DNA of 64,000 nt from Capronia americana. Its lineage: Eukaryota > Ascomycota > Eurotiomycetes > Chaetothyriales > Herpotrichiellaceae. Below are positions 55,773 through 64,000 of the stretch, piece after piece (position 1 is the first letter of the stretch; each line of letters starts with the position of its first letter). The notes beneath the pieces are model-generated. The model saw only the letters and a program-made list of their open reading frames with translations, was not told the DNA's origin and made no database searches. A program made the translations under genes and the position numbers. The stretch lies in NCBI GenBank assembly GCA_016110215.1, contig JADWQD010000012.1:1293477-1357476 (forward strand). Reading direction: 5' to 3'.

Positions 55773-58604
55773 CTACCACGTAGTCGCCCCGGGGATATGC
55801 CCTGGGCTGTAGCTGCCTCTCTGCGGGCTCCGCAATGCACCACCGATGATCCCAGCTGGGCTGCCATTGTTCTTGCCTCTGCTACTGCCGCTACCCTTTC
55901 GACCGGCTACATCATACTCCGCCGTCGTTGGCATAGGAGGAATCGGGTCGGCATCCTCAAAGTCAGCAGAGAAATTACTAATTCCACCAGCTGAGTGGTT
56001 GGTGTTGGATCTTGGTCGGCGTTGATCAATCGTGGGAAGAGTCTTGGCGTACGCCGCAAAGGGAGAACCGTGGACTTCGGGGATGACAGGACTGTTGGGA
56101 AACGCTTGGAAGCTGCCGAATGCGTAGGGGCGAGCATGCTGCGGCAGGCCACGGGTGCCTGGTAGGTCTCCTTCCGGCGTGAGAGGGCCGCTGTTGCTCA
56201 GCATCATCTGTCTCTGCGCCATCTCCTGCTTTTCAAGGATATCCAACTCGCGAGCGTTGCTTTCCCATCGCATCTTTGCACCTCTTACCTCCCGCTCCAG
56301 GTTGAGAATCTCTTGATTGAGCTCCGATTCGCGTTTCTGCTGCTCAGAGCTTCTCGCAAGCGATTCAGCAGCTTTTCTTTCCTTCTCATTGAGACCCTCA
56401 ATGTTGGCATGAGTGATTCTGTCGTGCTGCTCAGTCAGCTTGGAGTTGCGGCCAGAGAGGCGTTCTTTGCGCGCGACGATCGTGCTCAATTCCTGGTTGA
56501 CACAAGCTGTGTCGTCATTTGCAGCTACACGAGCTTTCGCAAGAGCTTCATTCGCTTCGGAAAGGAGCTTCTGCTGCTCGTCGTGTGTAGCCTTAGCGGT
56601 AGCGTACTCGTCATGATCATCCTCGGGCGTAGAGACCAGGTTTTCAAGGGCGGCGCCAAGCTCCAGGTTCGCATCCTCGGTTTGTTGCCTATTCCGTTCA
56701 GCTTGCCACAATTTCTGCCTCTGCTTGCTATCATCGCTCGCAGTCTTGAGCCGAGCGGTGAAGGTTTCCACTTCCTTTTCAACCTTGGCTTGTGTGCTTC
56801 TGTGCTGGCGCTTAACCTTGGTAAGGCGATTTCGGGCTTCACTTAGTTTAGCTTCGCCTGTCGCAATGGAGTTTTTCAAGGTAGTCGTAGGCGAGGATGG
56901 TGCAGACGATTGTCGAGCAGACACGGGCGCCATCGAAGGAGGTAAATCCTTGTCCGAGAGCATTGGCGTCTTAACCATAACCGAGGCAAAGTCCTCATCT
57001 CCGGGGCAGCCGATGAAAGTGCAGGTATAGGTGCAATTTGGCGCTAGACCTGATATTGTCCCAGTCCAGCGAGCGGTTCCGTCGGGCTTGGAGGGAGTTA
57101 CAGGGGGGTCTAAAGATACTGCGTGCCATTTCGCGCCATTGATGCGCACGTAGAATGGCCGGCAATCTGTTTTCCGTTGGGGCTCTGGTGGCTGCGCAGG
57201 TTCGTAGGTGTAGGTTGCTTCAAACATGATGGACGACGGTTCTACGTTAGTAATTGACACAAGGTCATGGTGGGTTGCTTCGAAAGGGCTGCCTTCCTGT
57301 TTTGCAACGGTTGGTAATGCTTTGTTGTGCTCGACCTCCCGAAGGACGTGGACTTTGGTGCTGGCAAGCGCAGCCCAGAACGGCTGTTTGCTTCTAACGT
57401 GGTTCGCCTGGCGCCTGCGTTTCTTCGCACTTATGCCCTTGCTATCCTTGCCATCCTTGAAACCAGGCGTGGAAGGTTGCTGGTAGTCGACCGACGACGA
57501 CACCCCTGTAGGAGTCGACCCGTCCATGGCCGAAGCGTCAGATACGGAGCCTGCGGAGGCTTCCGTATCCATTCGTTTTGATTGAGCGGCGTCTGTGGAG
57601 TAGGAAGTAATGTAGCGACGGAAACTCGCCATTCCACCCTGAGCAATGATATGGATTGCAAACAGACTTCGGAAGTAAGACGGTGGCCCCGGACCATCAC
57701 CAAAATCGCGATCAGTCGGGAGATATTTCAGGTATTCGGTCAGCCCGGTCTGAGAAAGCAGGTCAATCGGTACCAGGTTCGAGTACAGGAAGCGGCGGAC
57801 ATCCCTGCTCCGGGCCAGATGCAACAGCAGCACACCCGCAACGCAGAAGGTGTTGACCCTGCTGTTTTTACCGGAGCTGCCATTGCCCAACGTGATAGCA
57901 ATTTGTATCTGGGCCAAGTCGAGCGCAAAATTCTGTGCCCAACCCCACAAGCAGATCCAGAGTCCAAAGGTAATCGTATCCACAATACCGATAGTACTGA
58001 AATTGGGCACTCCTGCCGAACCCTGGAATATATCAAGCAAAGACAGCAACGATGTCGGGGCACCAGCACCACCTCCTGGCATTAGGGTCAAGGACGCGAA
58101 CAGGGCCTGGACGATAGTCAAGATTACAGAGGGGAGAGCCAGCAGGACAATCAGCAGGGAGACGGTGTCGGTGGCTGGCCGGGATCGCAGGATTGTCGAG
58201 GCGAGATGAAGCACGCTGATGTCCTGAGCCTTTGATTTTGAAACCACCATGTCGCCTCGTCGTTGATGTAGCATCGAAGATCCATTCGCCTCCCACTTGA
58301 TGTCTCTCTCTTTCACCGCGCTCCAGTCCGGATCGCCAACCGCGGGTTGATGGTTGACCGCCGGCTTCGAGGAATCTTGTTGCGTGTCGGAGGTTGCTGC
58401 AGATCCACGGTCGCTGCCAGCCGCGCTCAAGGAATTCTCGGTCGGATTGGGTTGAGGAATAGGCTCGGACGGGACAGGGCCCTTTGCGGTGCCATTGAGG
58501 TGACCATTCGACTTTTGCTTGGTGACACGCTTTCCGGGGCCTACAAGACCGTTCTCATGGCGGTTGTTATGCTGGTGCTTCTTCGCCGCTGGGTATCGCG
58601 GCAT
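55773..58604 (-). CDS. acrB: AcrB-like ubiquitination-network signalling protein
   Basis: A single exon of 943 residues. The N-terminus is basic and low-complexity (MPRYPAAKKHQHNN), followed by a segment with at least three hydrophobic stretches at about 145-270 (SLLIVLLALPSVILTIVQAL, GLWICLWGWAQNFAL, VAGVLLLHLA). A central beta-rich part (about 450-560) contains FYVRINGAKWHAVSLDPP and GLAPNCTYTCTFIGCPG, and a long coiled coil spans about 590-800. The C-terminus is Gly/Ser-rich. The order and length fit Aspergillus AcrB, named from acriflavine resistance and linked genetically to the CreB/CreC deubiquitinase and CreD/HulA ubiquitin network in carbon catabolite control. The assignment rests on overall architecture and recalled similarity. 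Confidence 0.8.
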   Translation of the reverse strand: MPRYPAAKKHQHNNRHENGLVGPGKRVTKQKSNGHLNGTAKGPVPSEPIPQPNPTENSLSAAGSDRGSAATSDTQQDSSKPAVNHQPAVGDPDWSAVKERDIKWEANGSSMLHQRRGDMVVSKSKAQDISVLHLASTILRSRPATDTVSLLIVLLALPSVILTIVQALFASLTLMPGGGAGAPTSLLSLLDIFQGSAGVPNFSTIGIVDTITFGLWICLWGWAQNFALDLAQIQIAITLGNGSSGKNSRVNTFCVAGVLLLHLARSRDVRRFLYSNLVPIDLLSQTGLTEYLKYLPTDRDFGDGPGPPSYFRSLFAIHIIAQGGMASFRRYITSYSTDAAQSKRMDTEASAGSVSDASAMDGSTPTGVSSSVDYQQPSTPGFKDGKDSKGISAKKRRRQANHVRSKQPFWAALASTKVHVLREVEHNKALPTVAKQEGSPFEATHHDLVSITNVEPSSIMFEATYTYEPAQPPEPQRKTDCRPFYVRINGAKWHAVSLDPPVTPSKPDGTARWTGTISGLAPNCTYTCTFIGCPGDEDFASVMVKTPMLSDKDLPPSMAPVSARQSSAPSSPTTTLKNSIATGEAKLSEARNRLTKVKRQHRSTQAKVEKEVETFTARLKTASDDSKQRQKLWQAERNRQQTEDANLELGAALENLVSTPEDDHDEYATAKATHDEQQKLLSEANEALAKARVAANDDTACVNQELSTIVARKERLSGRNSKLTEQHDRITHANIEGLNEKERKAAESLARSSEQQKRESELNQEILNLEREVRGAKMRWESNARELDILEKQEMAQRQMMLSNSGPLTPEGDLPGTRGLPQHARPYAFGSFQAFPNSPVIPEVHGSPFAAYAKTLPTIDQRRPRSNTNHSAGGISNFSADFEDADPIPPMPTTAEYDVAGRKGSGSSRGKNNGSPAGIIGGALRSPQRGSYSPGHIPGATTW

Positions 58605-61538
58605 GAAGGTCGAGAAATCAGGCGAAGGGCTCCGTTCCAGTCGGCTTGGTGACTCTCTTCAGGTCAGCAAGCCAACTGGAGGGATCAACGTCCGGTTAGG
58701 CCTCGGAGGGCGAAAGGGGAAACGGGCGGGATAATGGGGGTGCGTGGAGGACTAGGCCCACGTATCTATATGTCGATAAATGGTTGGCGAATGTGGGTGT
58801 AGCGATAATGCCCACGACCTGAAAATGCGAGCGGGAAGAAATTGAAATGAAAGTGAAAAGCTCAAATTACATGGTCTTGGGCCAAGTCAGAATCTGGACG
58901 TGCAGTCGCTGAACCGCCCGCCCACTTGACAGCGTGGGTTAGGTGGTTAGGATTTGCTGGGCACGCCTCCTGCCAGTTTACAACCGGAGAAGGCCAACCC
59001 AGAAGGTCATTAGTGCCGCCCGCAAAATGGCTTGTGCTGCAACCTACGATCGCCCATCGTCATCATCTTTCAGCCTTCCTAGGGCAACTCGCATGTCCTT
59101 TCCTTTGTGGCCAAGGATTCATCCACCTTTGCAAGACCGCCTTCGCCCTTTCCACCCGACCGCGTCCGACGACTCGGTCCGACCGGAGAGGCTTCCATGG
59201 GCATACTCGTAAGGCGATGGGAGCGGTGTCTATGCGAGCGAGGAAACAAAAGAGGGGCAGCCGGGTTGCAGAAATCGAGCAGATGTGGGTTTTCGATCTT
59301 CCGGGCGCAAAAGCCCATTCGCACAGAAATTTCACCCTTCGAAGTCTGAAATCCCGGCCTGTGCTTTGTGAAGTACAACATTCCAGTCATCCATTCTGTT
59401 AGCTGCATGAACGTCCTGTACAAGCACGCCGAAACAACTCGGGACCGGTGTATGTCGTTTATCGTTCTTTCAGAGTTCATAGCCGGTGCTTCCTGCACGC
59501 CCATGACTGAGCCTGACACCATTCGCTCATTTGCTTAGGGCGCAAACCTGAAACATAAAACTCTGCAGCGAGTCTGCCCGCTTATTCCTGCCTACTGGAC
59601 CGTTCTGTGGCCGGCATTCCTAGTTAAGCTGCTTGGAGACCTACGTGGAGAGCGCAGAGTCGAGCACTAAGGATAAAGGCGCCCCTAAGCATTCTTTAGC
59701 TGCAGCGAGATGCACGCAAACTGCGCAGGCGGAGAGCCTCCCAGAATCCCTTTGGGGTTGCCGATAGCTGCCGACTCGCTGAAGAGCCTTGCCTCATCAT
59801 GATGTGCCGCTGCGATCTTGTCCTCCCACCCTCCTCGTACCCCTCTCCAAGACTTCATCCTGCCCTAGACTTGCGCTATCCGTCGATCATGCATCAAGAG
59901 CTTCTTGGTGAACTTCCGGTTCCCTCCTGCGCGGGCTTGCTGACAGGCGGAAGTAGGGCCCTTTCCGCCGCAGGCACCTCGATTTGTCCCTCCCTCTTGC
60001 TCAAAGCGAAAAGTCCAGCGAATTGCGGAGGCGGGTGACAAAAGCATTTTCCCCATAAGCAAATCATCCATGCTTACCTTATCGTCTGACTGCTTTGTCC
60101 GCATTCAGCTCGACCGGCTCAACCTTTCACGACCTACGATGTCCAGTGTAAGCTTTTCTAGGTCAACCCTTGTCTCGAGAGCCTATGAAAAGCAGACGGG
60201 CGGAGGGAATACAATGGTCTACTCCGAACGGGGCATGCTATTCATTCACGGATCCTCGAACTGGACGGAGCGCCTTCACAGTGATCCCTGTCGACTTCCC
60301 CTTACGGTCAGCTTGGCTCGTGCTCACTTCCTGCCCCTTCTAGGTATTGGAGTCGGTGAACTTAGTCGGTGGTCACGACGAACCCAATGTTCGAACTTAG
60401 CGGACAAGGCGGCCACCTACGAAAACATTCGCCATTCTGACCATTCCGGTCTGAGGGAGAGCATTGGTCTTTCTCATCGGAGCGTTCCACCATGGCATCT
60501 CCACCCTTCTTACCAGATCCCTGCCGATGATCAACGGACATCTTTCGACAATCCACATACCCTTTAGCCTGCAGCTCGTTTTGTCGCAGTAGCTACAGTT
60601 GTATCAAGACCAGCATATGGTGCGAGTTCAAAGGAGGGGCATGGCCGTGTCGGACACAACTTATGCAGAGTGCCGGGGACCAGAGGAAAGGTCACACGCC
60701 CCTTGAGTTCTTGTGTCGATCATTGGCATGCAGTCTGTGCTGTAGTGCCAACGCAAGCAAGAAATTCGCCGGACCACTGAAAAGCAGAGCAGGGGAAGGT
60801 AGGACATGTCACGCTGCTCCGCTTGTTGACGCGATCGTACCACAGTTGTGACCTGGTAGTGGTAGAGGTTGTGATTCCCCACAGCCTGACACCCTTTGCA
60901 GGCAATGAGGAGCCTCCAGCCTCCTCGACCGTCTTTTGCGCCCACAGTCAACCCTAATCCGCAAAGCATGTTTGAGCACTATGACTCGCTAAGACGCCGG
61001 ATCAAAATACCTTTGCCGTCAGTGACAATCCGTCGGGAGGAAGCCACGGGAACCTTGATATTAGTCCCAATCCATTTGAATGCCCTGTCGGCACCGCCGC
61101 CATTGTCAATGACTTGCGAATGGAGCATATTCTTCAAGTTCAACATTACACGCACTGTCATCATGTGCGCAGCAGCGTCCGAGACTGCGAACAAGGTAGG
61201 ACTTGGGTAAAGCCCTCAGGCTGTCAAAAAGAGAGTTTCGTTATGCGTCCGGGTAAAGAAGAAGCGACTCCCCCGTCCACTTAAAACTTCTGATTGAGGA
61301 TCATTCGTCGCTACGAAGACAAAATAAAGCGTTACTTGATACCAAGATCGATGCATTGAATCGAGCGGGGAGTATGGTTCTTTCTCCTCCGCGCAAGATA
61401 CATGTCCATATGGATGGACAATGACACAGCTCGGCGCTCACGCAGAGATTCGACCACAGCTCTCTCGCCGGACCGGCGACACGCTTTTGATTACTACAGT
61501 ATGGTATGTCGCCGACAGCACCCCGCCCCGAGTCGGAT
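58605..61538. other. Gene-poor region upstream of acrB
   Basis: About 2.9 kb between the acrB start and the oxidoreductase stop, both on the minus strand. It should include the acrB promoter and leader. Open frames reach about 165 codons but none has a recognisable domain, and I see no repeat or RNA gene. Confidence 0.45.
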
Positions 61539-62843
61539 TCATATCTTACTCCGCTCGATGCCCTCGGTCTCCTCGATGCGGTAGACGTATTTCACCGCAC
61601 TGGCTCTCCCGTGCTGGAGATTCTCCAACCCAGTCTGCACGCCATTCAACCCCCCAGGCACGACTTCGTACGGGTGCCCGCTGAACCACCCCTCTTTGAG
61701 CCCCAAGGCAAACAGTCTGAACCAGGCGTATCCGAAGTCGCTCAAATCATCCGGCACGCCATGCACGGACCCCACCGTCGTGAGCGTCTGGTTGACCGTG
61801 TCCGGGATTTCCTCGTACTTCTTCCCCGGCAGCACCAGGCTGATATGGCCCCTCGGATCGAGCACCTTGCAGACGTTCTGGTAGCTGCCTTTCTCGCTGA
61901 CCGCGTCGAACGCGTACATCAGTTTCTGGCCCTTGGGCACCGCCCCCCGCAGGGCGTCGACGACATGTTCGTCCCCCTTCCGGTAATCAACGACCACATC
62001 GCCCTTCGACTTGTCCAGGAGGCCCTCCACGAAGGGGATCCCCCGCCCCGCGACCGCGATGATCGGGTGGATCTTACTCCGGATTAGTAGCTTGACGGCG
62101 AAGGCACCGACTGCGCTCGCGGCGCCGTACACGACGACACCGCCGGCGAGAGCGTCCTTGCGCGCCTGCGAGACACCGCCCACCCACGGCTCCGGCAGGC
62201 CCAGCCGACAATACAGCCCTACCGCGGCGGTCATGGCGGCCAGGGGGATCGTGGCGGCCTCCTCGAAGGACGTCGACTTCGGGAGGTGGAACGTCGTCTT
62301 GGCCGGCGCGATCGCGTACTCGGCGAAGGAGCCGTGCTCTGTGCGCATCTCGTGGAAGGCGCCCACCCGGTCGCCGACCTTGAACTCCGTGACCTCGGAG
62401 CCCACGGCCTCGACGTACCCGGCGATGTCGTCGCCCGTGTTGAGGCCCGTCACGCCCTTGACCAAGATGGGATACTTCCAGTCCTTAGGGTTGGTGCCCG
62501 AGACGATCACCTTGATGAGCACCTGGTTGGCATTTGGCTTAGGGATCGGGATATCCTTGATCTGGACGTCGAGTTGGGATTCGCCCTTTTTGAAAACATG
62601 CGCAGACTTCATCTTGGCAGCAGGTCGAGATTGAGCAGGAATGCTGGTGGTGTGGATGGATTTGCACTGCCGTGGAGCTCGAAGAGGCGTGTCGCGGATG
62701 TATTGGAAAGGTACTGGTACTACTGTCTTCACAGATCTGATGATGGGCTGAGATAACTTCGGAGGCAATAGACGTCCAAACAAAAACATAGAGCACATGT
62801 GGCGTGTGGTAAGGATGGTTTTTCTCCCCCATCTGCATTGCAT
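61539..62843 (-). CDS. MDR-family (zinc-type alcohol dehydrogenase-like) oxidoreductase, possibly mitochondrial
   Basis: A single exon of up to 434 residues. The conserved part begins at MKSAHVFKKGE (62612) and runs for about 357 residues. It has an N-terminal GroES-like domain (SGTNPKDWKYP, GDDIAGYVEAVGSEV, FKVGDRVGAF), then a Rossmann fold with GVVVYGAASAVGAFAVKLL and a VDYRK cofactor loop. Zinc-ligand cysteines are absent, as in quinone-oxidoreductase or trans-enoyl-reductase-like members of the family (ToxD type). It should use NAD(P)H on a small carbonyl or enoyl substrate. Upstream, in frame, lie ATGs at 62843, 62798 and 62789. The added 60-77 residues are basic and hydroxylated (RSVKTVVPVPFQYIRDTPL, then KSIHTTSIPAQSRP) and look like a mitochondrial presequence. 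The start is therefore uncertain. Confidence 0.85.
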   Translation of the reverse strand: MQCRWGRKTILTTRHMCSMFLFGRLLPPKLSQPIIRSVKTVVPVPFQYIRDTPLRAPRQCKSIHTTSIPAQSRPAAKMKSAHVFKKGESQLDVQIKDIPIPKPNANQVLIKVIVSGTNPKDWKYPILVKGVTGLNTGDDIAGYVEAVGSEVTEFKVGDRVGAFHEMRTEHGSFAEYAIAPAKTTFHLPKSTSFEEAATIPLAAMTAAVGLYCRLGLPEPWVGGVSQARKDALAGGVVVYGAASAVGAFAVKLLIRSKIHPIIAVAGRGIPFVEGLLDKSKGDVVVDYRKGDEHVVDALRGAVPKGQKLMYAFDAVSEKGSYQNVCKVLDPRGHISLVLPGKKYEEIPDTVNQTLTTVGSVHGVPDDLSDFGYAWFRLFALGLKEGWFSGHPYEVVPGGLNGVQTGLENLQHGRASAVKYVYRIEETEGIERSKI

Positions 62844-64000
62844 TATTAATAATACTCCTTGCTATCTTTTGCATCATGAGAGATGTGCCCGCTCGGCAAT
62901 TCCAAACACTCCAGTGCTGATTGCTGATTTGCACCTCCCCATATACCGAGGCGGGATGGACCCGAGCCAATTACCCATGACGGCTGCGAATGGTGTCATT
63001 GTTGGTGACGGGCTTGGGTGGAGGGGGGCCAGCGATGGACCGAGGTCAGTTTTAACGCAGTGCGCAGTAAAGGCCCCCATCTCCTCATCTCATTCCGAGC
63101 TTGTCGACAGTTCGAGGGACACAGGAGCAGCTTGTGCATGTGAATTGCATTCGGCGTTGAGCGCGCGAGCGAGCCGGCAACAGAATAGAAACTCCCATTT
63201 TGTGCGCTTCCTGTGCCGTCTTGGGGACCTGAGGACTTGGTGCAATCATGGATGGTTGTTGACTCGCACATAACTCAATCCGATTACAATGGGACAATTA
63301 TTTCGATTGCTTAACATTGGTTCCTTCCTCAATTGGCGTCCCTCGAGAACGACTGATGGATCTCCAGAGGATGATCTTGGAGCGTTTCTATCTATTCCGG
63401 CCCTGGAGCATATGATGGATGAAGCCCCAGATGCGTCTGATGTCTGCGACGTAATATAGTCGTGATGACTCTCGACCGGAGCAGTGGGTAGAAGCCAACC
63501 AATACCATACCTCGGAGTAGGTCTATTCGGTCAAATCCCTTTCGACGTCCGAGATGAAAACGTGGGAAAAGAGCTGCCCGGTGGTACACCAGTTCGTGCG
63601 TCCTCCTGTGCTCCGCTCGCATAAACAACCTTATCTGATGGGTTCGACACTCTCCAACGGACTACAAATGAATGACTGGTACCAGAACAGACCCAGACCC
63701 GAACCGTTGAGGTCTATTATCCCACTGTCGGTCATTGAGATCCACGAAATCCCGTGACAGGTCGTAGTTCGGTGCGACACTTGGTAGGTTCAACATGAGC
63801 TGGTAGCAATTCGTCGACGTCTGTAAGAATATTGGAATCGAGCACTTGAGTTCCGCTGGTGTCCCCAATGAACTCGCATTCTTTTGGGGGGGGGGGGGGG
63901 GGGGGGGTCGGAACCAATGCTGAGCGACCCCGGGGGCAAATAATTATTTTAACCGACAGAGGAGCCGCGAGAGAAAATATAGAGAAAATTTGCCCGACAA
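62844..64000. other. Right-end interval without a supportable gene
   Basis: About 1.16 kb. It should hold the oxidoreductase promoter. Short frames occur on both strands. It contains a 22-base G run and becomes AT-rich in the last 70 bases. I see no gene. Confidence 0.4.
63886..63907. repeat. Homopolymer of 22 G
   Basis: Twenty-two consecutive G bases. Such a run is rare in fungal genomes and prone to sequencing and assembly error; it could also form a G-quadruplex. The minus-strand frame across it reads as polyproline, but this is not a gene. Confidence 0.9.

Noticed and set aside
63732..63917. Small minus-strand frame with polyproline
   Set aside because: The proline run is only the translation of the G homopolymer, and the rest has no similarity or start context.

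Overview
The window is nuclear DNA of a filamentous ascomycete (Pezizomycotina). Most genes carry short introns of about 48-135 nt with GT..AG ends and CTAAC/CTGAC-like branch points. Several genes are typical of this group: an AcrB-like protein, a fungal DJ-1 protein, CocE-type hydrolase, an EthD protein and fungal transcription factors. I lean towards Eurotiomycetes or Dothideomycetes but cannot fix the class. All gene models were spliced by eye; in each multi-exon model the exon lengths sum to a whole number of codons, and I give the junctions.

Layout. 1-2.4 kb: the 3' end of an unrecognised gene facing an amidohydrolase. 4.9-9.7 kb: COP9 signalosome subunit 1 and a C2H2 zinc-finger factor, followed by a 4.9-kb gene-poor stretch. 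14.6-19.2 kb: Ap4A phosphorylase and a Myb-like DNA-binding protein, divergent. 20.2-26.7 kb: a co-directional trio (sugar-porter MFS transporter, fungal transcription-factor-domain protein, CocE/X-Pro-type hydrolase) that resembles a small catabolic cluster. 26.9-30.5 kb: a short LYR-family ETF regulator and the CCR4 deadenylase. 32.2-34.9 kb: a hypothetical protein, a small membrane/coiled-coil protein and TVP23. 35.4-42.6 kb: xylulokinase, a mitochondrial CDF metal transporter and valyl-tRNA synthetase. 42.8-47.6 kb: a small disordered protein, a DJ-1/PfpI protein, an EthD-domain protein and an O-methyltransferase. 49.0-58.6 kb: casein kinase 2 alpha, RNase P subunit RPP1/p30, a secreted low-complexity protein, histidyl-tRNA synthetase and AcrB. 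61.5-62.8 kb: an MDR-type oxidoreductase. The remaining gaps show no gene I can support.

Most of the content is housekeeping: translation (VAS1, HTS1), mRNA decay (CCR4), tRNA processing (RPP1), protein modification (CSN1, CKA1, AcrB) and mitochondria (ETF regulator, CDF transporter). The accessory part is the transporter/regulator/hydrolase trio and the EthD/O-methyltransferase pair. No mobile element, CRISPR, rRNA or convincing tRNA was seen. I found no clearly new biological system. The most useful leads are paired in-frame start codons in both tRNA synthetase genes, two probable GC-AG introns, an eight-unit telomere-like hexamer repeat inside an O-methyltransferase intron, and several small spliced genes that are easy to miss.
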